Positions 35,964-44,611 are shown, counted from the stretch's first letter. The stretch: 64,000 nt of DNA from an uncultured Salinimicrobium sp. (GCA_946887075.1 CAMPKA010000003.1:1-64000), one strand, 5' to 3'. Translations and numbers: made by a program. Notes: generated from the letters alone by a model not told the origin.

Positions 35964-36593
35964 ATGCCAGTTATGCCCATTAAAGATACCTACCGAACCC
36001 TAGCAAAAGTTTCCGAAGAAGTAACCTTTAAAGATCGGGGAAGCAAATTTATCGCACAGGCTTTTCCTGTGGAATCAGAAGAAAAGATCAAAGATATTCT
36101 TGAGGAGCTAAAGAGAAGTCATTCCGCGGCCAATCACTGGTGTTATGCGTGGCAGCTCGGCATGGAAGAGACCAGACACAGGAGTAATGATGACGGAGAG
36201 CCGGCCAATTCTGCAGGTACTCCGATCTACGGCCAGATCAAGTCGTTTGATCTCACGGATGTCCTGGTAGTCGTAACGCGCTACTTCGGGGGAACAAAAC
36301 TAGGAGTGGGGGGATTAAAGAACGCCTATAAGACAGCTGCCCAGATGGCCCTAGTCCAGGCAGATCAGATCACCCGAACCCTCACTATTCAATTTGAGCT
36401 CGAGTTTGATTATCCGGAAATGGGCAAAGTAATGCGGATGATCCGGGAAAACAATCTTCTGGTTGCAGAACAGCAACTTGAATTGAATTGTCGCTTTCTT
36501 CTTCAGGTCAGGAAGAAGGATTTCGACCGGATACAGGAAAGGTTCAGCGAACTTCAGCGGGTTTCATTTAAGAAGCTGCCGAATCAGAGGTGA
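35964..36593 (+). CDS. YigZ/IMPACT family protein
   Basis: A 209-residue protein of the YigZ/IMPACT family: DRGSKFIAQAFPVESEEK near residues 24-41, HWCYAWQLGMEETRHRSNDD near 57-76 with the DDGEPANSAGTPI signature, and VTRYFGGTKLGVGGL near 111-125. The C-terminal half resembles an RNA-binding beta-alpha domain (DUF1949). In eukaryotes IMPACT influences translation control; bacterial function is unresolved. A second ATG at 35973 is equally possible. Its stop overlaps the end of the thioesterase gene by 10 bases. Confidence 0.88.
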   Translation: MPVMPIKDTYRTLAKVSEEVTFKDRGSKFIAQAFPVESEEKIKDILEELKRSHSAANHWCYAWQLGMEETRHRSNDDGEPANSAGTPIYGQIKSFDLTDVLVVVTRYFGGTKLGVGGLKNAYKTAAQMALVQADQITRTLTIQFELEFDYPEMGKVMRMIRENNLLVAEQQLELNCRFLLQVRKKDFDRIQERFSELQRVSFKKLPNQR

Positions 36594-36982
36594 AGCTTTT
36601 CCAGAATGTAGTCCGGACATCTCACCGGGGTGCGCTTTTTGGAGTCCATAAAGATCAGCGTAGTCTCAGCCTCGGTCAGCAACTCCTGGGATCGGTTACG
36701 GATTTCGTAGCTAAACCGGATCCTAACCCCCGGTTTCTCCACGAGGCTGGTTCTGATCTCGAGTTCATCATCGAAGGTAGCGGGTTTTAAGAATTTCATT
36801 TTCAACTCATAGACCGGCAGCATCATACCTTCTTTCTCCATATGCTTATAGGATATTCCCAGCCCGGAAAGCCAGTCAATACGCGCTATTTCAAGGTATT
36901 GCGCATAATTACCGTGGTGAACAACTCCCATCTGGTCCGTTTCGCCATAGCGAACTTTAACATAGGTGAAATGGGTTTTCAT
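36584..36982 (-). CDS. YbgC/FadM-type acyl-CoA thioesterase
   Basis: A 132-residue single hotdog-domain thioesterase. The N-terminal VRYGETDQMGVVHHGNYAQY (residues 10-29) contains the catalytic Asp, His and the Tyr-rich family motif of the 4-hydroxybenzoyl-CoA/YbgC group; FLKPATFDDELEIRTSLVEK near 65 is the second conserved strand pair. Cytoplasmic; substrate chain length unknown. Divergent from dnaA across a 168-base region; its stop overlaps yigZ. Confidence 0.9.
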   Translation of the reverse strand: MKTHFTYVKVRYGETDQMGVVHHGNYAQYLEIARIDWLSGLGISYKHMEKEGMMLPVYELKMKFLKPATFDDELEIRTSLVEKPGVRIRFSYEIRNRSQELLTEAETTLIFMDSKKRTPVRCPDYILEKLHL

Positions 36983-37075
36983 GGATTTTTTATGGGATTA
37001 TTTGATGGTGTTTTGTACATTCATCAGGTGAAGGTAGTATGCTAAAAATTTTGTTAAAATTCAAGACCCAGGAGG

Positions 37076-37111
37076 TTTTTTTTTTACATATTTTGTGCAC
37101 ATATTTGTTGC
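37076..37111 (+). repeat. T10 tract and 13-base tandem repeat upstream of dnaA
   Basis: Ten consecutive T (37076-37085) followed by two adjacent near-identical 13-mers, ACATATTTTGTGC (37086-37098) and ACATATTTGTTGC (37099-37111). Each copy contains a TATTTTG/TATTTG string like a partial -7 box. They lie 85-110 bases before the dnaA start. I do not see multiple DnaA boxes or AT-rich 13-mers, so this is not called an origin. Confidence 0.4.
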
Positions 37112-37195
37112 TCTAAATAATCCGGAGGAAAGGAATTTTCTCTTTTTCTAATGGACACCACAACTAACAAACAGATCAAAAATTTAGAATCAGGA

Positions 37196-38623
37196 ATGTC
37201 AGAAACTGCGCAATCAGTTTGGAACAGCTGTCTAGCTTTCATCAAAGATAACATTACTCCACAGGCATACAAAACCTGGTTTGAACCTATTCAGGCAGTG
37301 AAACTGGCCGACAAGGCCCTGAGCATCCAGGTTCCTTCGAAATTTTTTTATGAATGGCTTGAAGAACACTATGTAAAACTTCTTAAGGTTTCTCTTAACA
37401 GAACACTCGGTGATCAGGCCAAACTGGTCTATGTCATCAGAATGGAAAATACCTATGGAAACAAACAGCCCTTCACTGAACGAATACCCAGTACCCAGCG
37501 GACTAATGTAGCTTCACAGGAGGTCGATGTTCCGATAAAGAATAAGAACCCGGAGCTGAAGAATCCTTTTATCATCCCGGGAATCAGGAATGTCAAAATC
37601 GAATCACAGTTAAATCCCAGTTACAATTTCGACAACTTCCTGGAAGGGGATTCCAACCGACTAGCAAGATCTGCCGGTCTGGCCGTTGCCAACAAACCCG
37701 GCGAGACCTCTTTTAATCCCCTGCTTATTTTTGGAGGGGTGGGACTCGGGAAGACACACCTGGCCCACTCGATCGGAATTGAAATTAAGGATAAGTACCC
37801 GGAAAAAACAGTGCTCTACATTTCAGCTGAGAAGTTCACTCAGCAGTATATAGAATCGGTTAAGAAAAACAACCGGAATGATTTCATCCATTTCTACCAA
37901 ATCATTGATGTCCTTATAGTAGATGATATCCAGCTGCTATCGGGAAAGGCCGGAACCCAGGACGTCTTCTTCCATATCTTCAATCACCTTCATCAGAATC
38001 GAAAGCAGGTAATCCTGACCAGTGACAAGGCTCCGGTGGATATGCAGGATATCGAACAGCGGCTGTTGTCCAGGTTCAAGTGGGGCCTCTCAGCAGAGTT
38101 ACAGCACCCGGACACCGATACCCGGATTTCTATCATCAAGAATAAGCTTTACCGGGATGGTGTAGATATGCCAGAGGATATCGTCGAGTTCCTGGCCCAT
38201 AACATCAAGACCAATATCAGAGAGCTCGAAGGGGCTATCATTTCCCTGATCGCACATTCCTCCTTTAACAAGAAGGACATTACCCTGGATCTTGCCAAAA
38301 AGATCGTCGACAATTACGTCAAAAACACAAAGCGGGAGGTCTCCATCGACTATATCCAGAAGATCGTGAGCGAATATTTCCAGATGGATGTGGAGACCCT
38401 CCAATCAAAGACGAGAAAAAGGCATATTGTGCAGGCACGTCAATTGGCGATGTTCTTCGCAAAAAAATTCACCAAGGCTTCTCTTGCGAGTATTGGTTCC
38501 CAAATCGGGAAAAGAGATCATGCCACCGTACTCCATGCCTGTAAAACTGTTGACAACCTGGCCTCGACAGATAAACAGTTTAACAAGTTCGTCGACGACA
38601 TCAATAAAAAGCTTACGTTATAA
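37196..38623 (+). CDS. dnaA: Chromosomal replication initiator DnaA
   Basis: A 475-residue (or 490 from ATG 37151) initiator ATPase. Domain I begins TAQSVWNSCLAFIKDNITPQ; domain III has Walker A FGGVGLGKTHLAHSIG and Walker B LIVDDIQLLSG; domain IV ends with IGKRDHATVLHACKTV, the DNA-binding signature. I use ATG 37196 because domain I starts immediately after it; the 15 extra residues of the longer form are low-complexity. It is followed after 5 bases by a phosphatase and methyltransferase. No gene for the beta clamp adjoins it and no replication-origin features were found around it. Confidence 0.97.
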   Translation: MSETAQSVWNSCLAFIKDNITPQAYKTWFEPIQAVKLADKALSIQVPSKFFYEWLEEHYVKLLKVSLNRTLGDQAKLVYVIRMENTYGNKQPFTERIPSTQRTNVASQEVDVPIKNKNPELKNPFIIPGIRNVKIESQLNPSYNFDNFLEGDSNRLARSAGLAVANKPGETSFNPLLIFGGVGLGKTHLAHSIGIEIKDKYPEKTVLYISAEKFTQQYIESVKKNNRNDFIHFYQIIDVLIVDDIQLLSGKAGTQDVFFHIFNHLHQNRKQVILTSDKAPVDMQDIEQRLLSRFKWGLSAELQHPDTDTRISIIKNKLYRDGVDMPEDIVEFLAHNIKTNIRELEGAIISLIAHSSFNKKDITLDLAKKIVDNYVKNTKREVSIDYIQKIVSEYFQMDVETLQSKTRKRHIVQARQLAMFFAKKFTKASLASIGSQIGKRDHATVLHACKTVDNLASTDKQFNKFVDDINKKLTL

Positions 38624-38628
38624 CAGCT

Positions 38629-39084
38629 ATGAAGACACGGATCCTGATGGTGTGCCTCGGAAATATCTGCCGCTCACCTCTGGCTGAGGGAATTCTACGT
38701 GCAAAGGTGGACCCAGAAAAAGTCACAGTGGACTCTGCCGGGACCGGTGACTACCACGTTGGGGAGGGACCCGACCACCGATCGGTTTATGTTGCCAAGA
38801 AACAGAATCTGGATATCAGCACCCAACGCGGACGTCAATTCACCGTGTCTGATTTTGACCGGTTTGATAAAATCTATGTGATGGATATGTCCAATTACCA
38901 GGATGTCCTGTCACTTGCACGCAATGACGAAGACCGACAAAAAGTATCCCTGATCCTCGACGAGATCTTCCCTGGCGAGAATGTCGAAGTCCCGGATCCT
39001 TATCAGGGTGGACCCGAAGGTTTTGAACGGGTTTACGATATGCTCGAGCAGGCATGTTCGGTCATCGCAAAAAAATTCAGTTAG
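38629..39084 (+). CDS. Low-molecular-weight protein-tyrosine phosphatase
   Basis: A 151-residue phosphatase with the P-loop VCLGNICRSPLAEGIL (residues 7-22, C-x5-R-S) and the general-acid Asp in VEVPDPYQGGPEGFERVYDM near residues 121-140. Such enzymes dephosphorylate tyrosine or arginine on proteins in bacteria and often pair with BY-kinases for exopolysaccharide, none of which is visible here. Directly between dnaA (5-base gap) and the methyltransferase (3-base gap), thus probably co-transcribed. Confidence 0.9.
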   Translation: MKTRILMVCLGNICRSPLAEGILRAKVDPEKVTVDSAGTGDYHVGEGPDHRSVYVAKKQNLDISTQRGRQFTVSDFDRFDKIYVMDMSNYQDVLSLARNDEDRQKVSLILDEIFPGENVEVPDPYQGGPEGFERVYDMLEQACSVIAKKFS

Positions 39085-39087
39085 TGG

Positions 39088-39810
39088 ATGCATTCTGAAA
39101 GAGGCCGGCTAATTTTGTTACCCACTACCCTTGGGGAGACAACTGATCCTCTTCAGGTGCTACCTTTGCGGATAAGGGAGGAAATTCTTCGGCTCGATAT
39201 CTACATCGTGGAAAACGAGAAAACCGCAAGACGGAGGATCAAAACCCTCGCACCCGAAAAATCACAGCCAGCGCTGAAGTTTTACCAGTTAAATAAGCAT
39301 ACTGCACCTGAAGAAATCCCTGAATTTCTTTCAGCTTGCAGGGAGGGAAAGGACATCGGTTTAATGAGTGAGGCTGGTTGCCCAGGTGTGGCAGACCCTG
39401 GAGCCGAGGTTGTCCGGTTGGCTCACGAACAAAACATTCAGGTGATCCCACTGGTGGGTCCATCCTCTATCCTACTGGCTCTGATGGCTTCCGGAATGAA
39501 TGGCCAGAGTTTTGCCTTTCACGGCTATCTGCCTATCGATAAAAACGAGCGGAGAAATCAGATCAAATTCTTAGAAAAAACTTCTGGGGAGAAAGGACAG
39601 GCACAGATCTTCATAGAAACACCCTATCGGAACAACCGTCTTCTGGAGGAATTGGTACGCACCCTCCACCCTTCTTGCAGGCTATGTATTGCCTGGGACC
39701 TCACCTTGCCGACAGAAAACATTGTTTCAAAACCTGTCGCGAGGTGGAACCTGTCAGAATTTGATCTTCACAAGAAACCCGCGATATTCATATTGCAGAA
39801 GGAATCCTGA
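39088..39810 (+). CDS. SAM-dependent methyltransferase, tetrapyrrole-methylase/RsmI-like
   Basis: A 240-residue class III SAM methyltransferase. LILLPTTLGETTDPLQ opens the domain; MSEAGCPGVADPGAEVVRLA near residues 92-111 is the SAM-binding segment and LVGPSSILLALMASGMNGQS near 121-140 is typical of RsmI (16S rRNA 2'-O-methyltransferase, C1402) and related proteins. The sequence diverges from full-length RsmI (about 290 residues) and lacks its C-terminal extension, so assignment is to the superfamily, not to RsmI itself. Its stop overlaps the convergent lysozyme-like gene by 23 bases. Confidence 0.82.
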   Translation: MHSERGRLILLPTTLGETTDPLQVLPLRIREEILRLDIYIVENEKTARRRIKTLAPEKSQPALKFYQLNKHTAPEEIPEFLSACREGKDIGLMSEAGCPGVADPGAEVVRLAHEQNIQVIPLVGPSSILLALMASGMNGQSFAFHGYLPIDKNERRNQIKFLEKTSGEKGQAQIFIETPYRNNRLLEELVRTLHPSCRLCIAWDLTLPTENIVSKPVARWNLSEFDLHKKPAIFILQKES

Positions 39811-40462
39811 CTCTTGCTTTTCTGTTTTCGACCACAAAGGAAGTATCAAAGCCGGCAAACTTCCGGAAATAATACCTGATGGAAGTTCCGAAACCATCAC
39901 TGAAGGTTGTCGCTCCCCAACTCCTAAGGAATTTCTTGACATTTCCTGCTCCGGCCAGATGGGCAGCAGCAAGAATTCCGGATTCCGTGATCTTTACCCC
40001 GTTGATCACTTTACCATTGAATCGGGCGATGTCCCTGCGGAGGATCCATTTGTTCCTGGAGGCATTGGCATAAAATGCTGCTTCCTGTAAAGAAGGCGTC
40101 TCCAGGAAAAGCCGGGTATCCCTGATCCCGATCATCTTAAGAGTCCCGATACCAAATTGATACTTCCCCATATAACCGAACTCATTGATAACCGTGTAGT
40201 CTCCCCCAGATTCCTGGAATCCCAGTGCCTCCTTAAAAGCTAGATAAGATCTTTCGAGTTTCGGGTAGATCCTATAGGTCTCATCAAGGGCTGGATCAGC
40301 TGGTGCCGGTTGCACCCAATAGCATACGGAAGCTCCCCTGGTCGCAAATTGTTCCGCTATGGCGGGGGTTTCCAAATCTGAATTTCGAGCCGTAAAACTG
40401 TAAAGGAATACAGATGCTCCTACAATGGGTAATACTGAAAATTTTGCAATTTTCTTCTTCAT
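39788..40462 (-). CDS. Lysozyme/transglycosylase-like exported protein
   Basis: A 224-residue secreted protein: N-terminal basic signal (KKKIAKFSVLPIVGASVFLYSF) ends near residue 25. The body has ALGFQESGGDYTVINEFGYM followed by GKYQFGIGTLKMIGI, the active-site Glu region (ESGGDY) and GY-x-G-x-YQxG block of transglycosylase/lysozyme folds; later AAHLAGAGNVKKFLRS resembles the AGxGNV substrate-cleft motif of this superfamily. It should act on peptidoglycan in the periplasm. The whole family in Flavobacteria is often annotated 'peptidoglycan-binding' although no LysM is visible here. Catalytic activity is inferred. Confidence 0.7.
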   Translation of the reverse strand: MKKKIAKFSVLPIVGASVFLYSFTARNSDLETPAIAEQFATRGASVCYWVQPAPADPALDETYRIYPKLERSYLAFKEALGFQESGGDYTVINEFGYMGKYQFGIGTLKMIGIRDTRLFLETPSLQEAAFYANASRNKWILRRDIARFNGKVINGVKITESGILAAAHLAGAGNVKKFLRSWGATTFSDGFGTSIRYYFRKFAGFDTSFVVENRKARVRIPSAI

Positions 40463-40669
40463 CCTTTTTGTAATTTTTGGGAAACCATAACAGGTATGGA
40501 TTCCCAGAATCGGCCGACAAATGTAGGAAAATTACCTAAAATCTGATTATCAACCTGTTAAACAAAACCTAAAGCAGCTTTTGCTATAGGTTTGGCACCT
40601 TATGCACGGAGCATGCCAAACAGGCCGGAAAGAAGAAATTAACAGGAAGAGATATGATTCAGAAACGGG
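40463..40669. other. Intergenic region with two adjacent hairpins
   Basis: A 207-base gap upstream of the lysozyme-like gene and downstream of mltG on the minus strand. It holds a 12-bp hairpin (arms 40565-40576 and 40582-40593, one mismatch, 5-base loop) and a second one (TTTGGC...GCCAAA, 40591-40620, with inner ATGC-acgga-GCAT). They share three T residues, so they are partly exclusive. No strong T-run follows on either strand. Also a short inverted repeat CCATA/TATGG at 40484-40498. Confidence 0.5.
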
Positions 40670-41713
40670 TCAGCGGTTAATTTTTTGTTGATTGATCCAC
40701 TTCACATACTCTCGTTTATTCGCATTGTGTTGCGCCAAAGTCTTTGCGAATTTATGGTATCCGAAGTTTTCAACGTCAGCCACAAAATAGAAGTAATCAT
40801 GATCTTCAAAATTAAGGACAGCTTCAATGGAAGAGATATCCGGCATGGTGATGGGACCTGGAGGTAAGCCCGGGTATAGATAAGTGTTGTAGGGGGACTC
40901 GATCTTTAAATCCTTATATAGCACCCGTTTTATGATGGTGTCAAAATTGTCCAATTTATCCTTCAGCGCAAAGATTACTGTCGGATCAGCCTCAAGTTTC
41001 CATCCCTTGTTGATCCGGTTCATGTAAACGCCAGCAACTCTTTTCCGCTCCTCCACCTTTGCTGTTTCCTTCTGAACAATCGAGGCTAAGGTAATTACCT
41101 CCATCGGCGTGAGCCCTATATCCTCAGCTTTGGCTAACCGCTGTTGTGTCCAAAATCTGTCATACTCCTGTTTCATCCTTTCCCGAAATTCCATCCCTGA
41201 TGTATTCCAGAAAAATTCGTAGGTGTTGGGTACGTACATGCTAAGGGCATTTCTCAGATCAAAACCATGAGCATCAAGGAATACGCTGTCTTTCATGGAC
41301 TTCAGAAGCTCAAGGCTGTCGGCCTCGATCTGATCTGCGATTCGACCCGCCAGGTTCTCCAATCTCTCCTGATTGTTGAATTGCACGGAAACCGGAATGT
41401 TCTGGCTTCGAAGCGTATTGATGATCTCGTTATTACTCATACCCTTTTGCAGAATAAATCTGCCCGGAAGAATATTGTTGATGTAGCCTTTTTTCTGCGC
41501 GACTATTTTAAAGGATTCCTCATCCTCCAGCAGGGGTTCCATCCGTTCCAGAACATCCTCAAATTCCGAACCAGTCGGAATATATACGTTCACCTTCTCC
41601 TCGGAGAACGCCGTATTGCTCATGAATATGGAGTCATAAACGAAATAGGAAAAAATGGAAAGCCCAACTATTCCCAAAAGTGCTATAAGCACCAGAATCT
41701 TTCTAATGTACAT
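40670..41713 (-). CDS. mltG: Endolytic transglycosylase MltG
   Basis: A 347-residue YceG-like enzyme that cleaves nascent glycan strands and terminates peptidoglycan elongation. One N-terminal TM (ILVLIALLGIVGLSIFSYFV, residues 6-25), a LysM-like subdomain (VYIPTGSEFEDVLERMEPL), and the catalytic domain with ASIVQKETAKVEERKRVAGV (catalytic Glu in QKET near residue 217), MNRINKGWKLEADPTV and YLYPGLPPGPITMP. Overlaps the stop of the upstream GNAT gene by 11 bases. Confidence 0.93.
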   Translation of the reverse strand: MYIRKILVLIALLGIVGLSIFSYFVYDSIFMSNTAFSEEKVNVYIPTGSEFEDVLERMEPLLEDEESFKIVAQKKGYINNILPGRFILQKGMSNNEIINTLRSQNIPVSVQFNNQERLENLAGRIADQIEADSLELLKSMKDSVFLDAHGFDLRNALSMYVPNTYEFFWNTSGMEFRERMKQEYDRFWTQQRLAKAEDIGLTPMEVITLASIVQKETAKVEERKRVAGVYMNRINKGWKLEADPTVIFALKDKLDNFDTIIKRVLYKDLKIESPYNTYLYPGLPPGPITMPDISSIEAVLNFEDHDYFYFVADVENFGYHKFAKTLAQHNANKREYVKWINQQKINR

Positions 41714-42236
41714 CCGTGTTGATTAATTGGTACATGATTTCGTCGTGGTATTCACCTTCTATAAAGTTCCAGTCGACCTTTCTAACGGTTTGGAGGAAGC
41801 CAGCCTTCTCGAATAACACACGGCTGGATGTGTTTTCGGCTCCTACGTTCGCGTACACCTGATGGAGTCCCAGTCTTTTAAAGCAGTATTCGCAAACCAG
41901 GGCAAGAGCTTCCGATCCATAACCCTTACTGCGGTGTTTTTCGCTACTGATCAGGATCCCTATCGCTGCTCTGCGATGGGCGGGTTCAAAGTCGAAGATA
42001 TCGATGATCCCCAGTCTGGTCCCGTCATAGGTAGAGATGATCAGCCTCAGTTGCCGAACTTCATAGATGTCTTTATGGGAGTTGTCCAGGTACCGGCGCA
42101 GCAGATATTTGGAGAAGGGAACACTGGTGTTGCTGACCTTCCATAGCTTTTCATCATTCTCGACATCGAACAGGAACTCCAGGTCCTCGGGCTCCAGGGC
42201 CCGGAGAAAGATATTTTCTCCGTTTAAGGTTTCCAT
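41703..42236 (-). CDS. GNAT acetyltransferase, RimJ/RimL-like
   Basis: A 177-residue acetyltransferase of the RimJ/RimL type: NIFLRALEPEDLEFLFDVEN opens the fold, GIDIFDF-like GIIDIFDFEPAHRRAAIGIL near residue 78 leads to the acetyl-CoA loop SSEKHRSKGYGSEALALVCE near 98-117 and LGLHQVYANVGAENTSSRVL near 122-141 forms the donor site. The start at 42236 is chosen since the upstream 15 codons are the end of dapF. Overlaps dapF by 13 and mltG by 11 bases. Possibly ribosomal-protein N-terminal acetylation; unproven. Confidence 0.85.
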   Translation of the reverse strand: METLNGENIFLRALEPEDLEFLFDVENDEKLWKVSNTSVPFSKYLLRRYLDNSHKDIYEVRQLRLIISTYDGTRLGIIDIFDFEPAHRRAAIGILISSEKHRSKGYGSEALALVCEYCFKRLGLHQVYANVGAENTSSRVLFEKAGFLQTVRKVDWNFIEGEYHDEIMYQLINTDVH

Positions 42237-43018
42237 TCGATCTCCCCTTTGAATACCATTGTCGCCGGACCGGTTAACCAAATGTTCTCATAGGTCTGGC
42301 CGTTACATTCGAAGGTTACGGCGAGATTTCCCCCCGGAGTTTCGAGGTGAACAGTATTGTCCTGAGTTCGGCCGGTATAATGTGCCGCGATGGCTACCGC
42401 TGTAACACCTGTTCCGCAGGAAAGGGTTTCATCCTCAACGCCTCTTTCGAATGTCCGTACCCTGAAGGTCGCCCGATCAAGCTCCTGGACAAAATTCACA
42501 TTGGTTCCGCCGATATCCCGGTACTCGGGTGATTGCCGGATCGCTTTTCCTTCCCGGAGTACATCTGTTTGACCGACATCTCCTGTAAAAATGACATGAT
42601 GAGGGGAGCCGGTATCGAGAAAAACCGCCTGTTCAAGCTTATTTACTTCCCGGACGTCCTTCATTCTTAAGCCGATCAGCTCATGCTCGATCACCGATTC
42701 ATGCTCGCCGTCTATCGCCGAAAAAACTGCCTCCTTACCAATGATTCCAAGATCAGCGGCGAACGCCACGATACATCGGCCTCCATTGCCGCACATACTG
42801 CTCTGTTTTCCGTCCGCATTGAAGTAGATCATTTTAAAATCCTCTTCCTTATGATCAGCCTTCTCGAGGAGGATCAATCCGTCAGCACCGATCCCGAATC
42901 TTCGGTCACACATGTGTCTGATCAGATTGGTATCGTTTTTGGACAGGACAAGGTGACGATTATCAATCATAACGAAATCGTTCCCCGTTCCCTGATATTT
43001 GGAGAATGAGATCTTCAT
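42224..43018 (-). CDS. dapF: Diaminopimelate epimerase
   Basis: A 264-residue epimerase converting LL- to meso-diaminopimelate for lysine and peptidoglycan. KYQGTGNDFVMIDNR opens the protein; the two catalytic cysteines lie in MCGNGGRC near residue 75 and LSCGTGVTAVAIAAH near 200; GIGADGLILLE near 42 and NVNFVQE near 158 are further family blocks. Length normal. A -7 box (TATATTTG) is 17 nt upstream. First gene of the dapF-GNAT-mltG unit, two of which serve cell-wall synthesis. Confidence 0.95.
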   Translation of the reverse strand: MKISFSKYQGTGNDFVMIDNRHLVLSKNDTNLIRHMCDRRFGIGADGLILLEKADHKEEDFKMIYFNADGKQSSMCGNGGRCIVAFAADLGIIGKEAVFSAIDGEHESVIEHELIGLRMKDVREVNKLEQAVFLDTGSPHHVIFTGDVGQTDVLREGKAIRQSPEYRDIGGTNVNFVQELDRATFRVRTFERGVEDETLSCGTGVTAVAIAAHYTGRTQDNTVHLETPGGNLAVTFECNGQTYENIWLTGPATMVFKGEIEWKP

Positions 43019-43035
43019 CGGGAGAAATTGAGGGT

Positions 43036-43043
43036 CAAATATA
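43036..43043 (-). promoter_or_regulatory. -7 promoter box TATATTTG for dapF
   Basis: Minus-strand TATATTTG, 17 nt before the dapF ATG. The -33 is unclear. Confidence 0.45.
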
Positions 43044-43147
43044 CAATAATTGAGGTAAAATTATAGTTGATCTTTAGCCCTGGATCAGGTATTAAAATGC
43101 ATATCTCGAGGAAAAATAAAGTCAAATTTTAAAGTACAAAAAGGATT

Positions 43148-44509
43148 ATGAAAAAAATTATAGGTTTATTTATGATCGCCATCCTGGGAGGGATTATTTC
43201 TCTTGGAGGATATGTTCTTCTTTTTGAAGATGATCCCGTATTTTTGGAAGAGACCCCTGTCATTCCGTCATATACCCCAGTCAATTTTAATTCGGCACCC
43301 CCTGGAATGGACTTTACAGAGGCCGCCAACAAGTCCATCCATGCTGTGGTCCACGTCAAGAATGTAGCCGTCACACGCTCCCCATTTTTCAATTCTCAGC
43401 CGGGCTATGCCTTACAAGGTACCGGATCCGGGGTGATCATATCCCCTGATGGTTATATTGTTACGAACAACCACGTCATCCAAAATGCGAGTAGTATTCA
43501 GGTAACCCTGAACAATAACAAAGATTTTATAGCCGAGGTCGTTGGAACAGATCCCATTAGTGATATCGCCCTTCTGAAGATCGATCCTGAAAAGGAGTTG
43601 CCTTATCTGCCTTTCGGGAACTCCAACAATGTTCAGATCGGAGAATGGGTTTTGGCCGTCGGGAATCCTTTCAACCTCACCTCTACAGTAACCGCGGGAA
43701 TTGTGAGTGCCAAAGCAAGAGATTTGGGCATGGATTCCAATGTGTCTTCCTTCATTCAGACCGACGCGGCCATTAATCCCGGTAACAGCGGGGGAGCCCT
43801 GGTCAATACCCGAGGCGAACTTATCGGAATTAACACCGCAATCTCATCCCGAACCGGAAGCTATATCGGATACGCGTTCGCCGTGCCTTCCAACAACGCG
43901 AGAAAAATTGTGGAAGATCTTCTGGAATACGGCGATGTCCAGAAGGGGGTCCTTGGAATCCGAGGTGTACCGGCCGCAAGGTTGCCCAGAGAAATGGACA
44001 TTGATATCACCCAGGGGGTATACGTGGGAGAAGTGGATCCTGGCAGCGGCGCAGAGAAAGCAGGAATAGAGCCTGGAGATATTATCAATCAGATCGATAA
44101 TATCGAGATCAGGAAATTCTCAGATCTCACCGGGTACATCAATTCAAAAAGACCCAACGATGTAGTTCGGGTGAAGGTGATAAGAGATGGCGAGGAGAAG
44201 ATCTTCGACGTGAAGCTCTCAAAGTATGAAGTCTATCAAATTCGACCGATTGGTCTTGAAGTCGCCAATGCGACACCTGAATTTCTTCGGGACCGTGGCC
44301 TGGAATACGGAGTACAGATAACCCGAGGCCTTGGACCACAGATGCAGAACCAGAATCTCGAGGGGATTGCTATTGTCGCCATCGATGAGGTTCCTGTTGA
44401 GAATGTCCGAGATGTAGAGGAAATAATGACCCGTAGAGATCCATCTAAACCACTGGTGGTCACTTTCGTCGATCCCTCGGGAGAAGTACAGAATTACGTG
44501 TGGAGATAA
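43148..44509 (+). CDS. DegP/HtrA-type periplasmic serine protease
   Basis: A 453-residue protease: one N-terminal TM/signal (FMIAILGGIISLGGYVLLF), then a trypsin-like S1C domain with the catalytic triad visible as VTNNHVI (His), SDIALLKI (Asp) and INPGNSGGALV (Ser), and C-terminal PDZ domains (YVGEVDPGSGAEKAGIEPGD and a second, more divergent one near residues 380-453). It degrades or chaperones misfolded envelope proteins. The signal and PDZ arrangement agree with DegP/DegQ; orthology not resolved. A strong terminator follows. The promoter is not recognisable as TAnnTTTG and may belong to a stress sigma factor. Confidence 0.92.
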   Translation: MKKIIGLFMIAILGGIISLGGYVLLFEDDPVFLEETPVIPSYTPVNFNSAPPGMDFTEAANKSIHAVVHVKNVAVTRSPFFNSQPGYALQGTGSGVIISPDGYIVTNNHVIQNASSIQVTLNNNKDFIAEVVGTDPISDIALLKIDPEKELPYLPFGNSNNVQIGEWVLAVGNPFNLTSTVTAGIVSAKARDLGMDSNVSSFIQTDAAINPGNSGGALVNTRGELIGINTAISSRTGSYIGYAFAVPSNNARKIVEDLLEYGDVQKGVLGIRGVPAARLPREMDIDITQGVYVGEVDPGSGAEKAGIEPGDIINQIDNIEIRKFSDLTGYINSKRPNDVVRVKVIRDGEEKIFDVKLSKYEVYQIRPIGLEVANATPEFLRDRGLEYGVQITRGLGPQMQNQNLEGIAIVAIDEVPVENVRDVEEIMTRRDPSKPLVVTFVDPSGEVQNYVWR

Positions 44510-44537
44510 CAAGGGATAATATTCCCCTCGGAATCAG

Positions 44538-44570
44538 CCTGCAGAAAATAATTCCTGCAGGTTTTTTTTA
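44538..44570 (+). terminator. Intrinsic terminator after the DegP-like gene
   Basis: CCTGCAG-(10 nt)-CTGCAGG stem followed by eight T. Confidence 0.8.
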
Positions 44571-44579
44571 TTTCTTTTT

Positions 44580-44611
44580 TTGAACGAAAACGTTTGAAAT
44601 CTCTATTTTTG
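44580..44611 (+). promoter_or_regulatory. -33/-7 promoter for GAPDH
   Basis: TTG (44580-44582), 21-nt spacer, TATTTTTG (44604-44611), 31 nt before the ATG at 44643. Confidence 0.5.

Noticed and set aside
36983..37150. Possible chromosomal origin (oriC) next to dnaA
   Set aside because: Only one poor DnaA-box-like string (TGTGCACAT) and no clustered boxes or repeated AT-rich 13-mers; dnaA location alone is not enough.
39088..39810. Naming the methyltransferase RsmI
   Set aside because: The protein is about 50 residues shorter than typical RsmI and lacks its C-terminal domain, so only the superfamily is supported.
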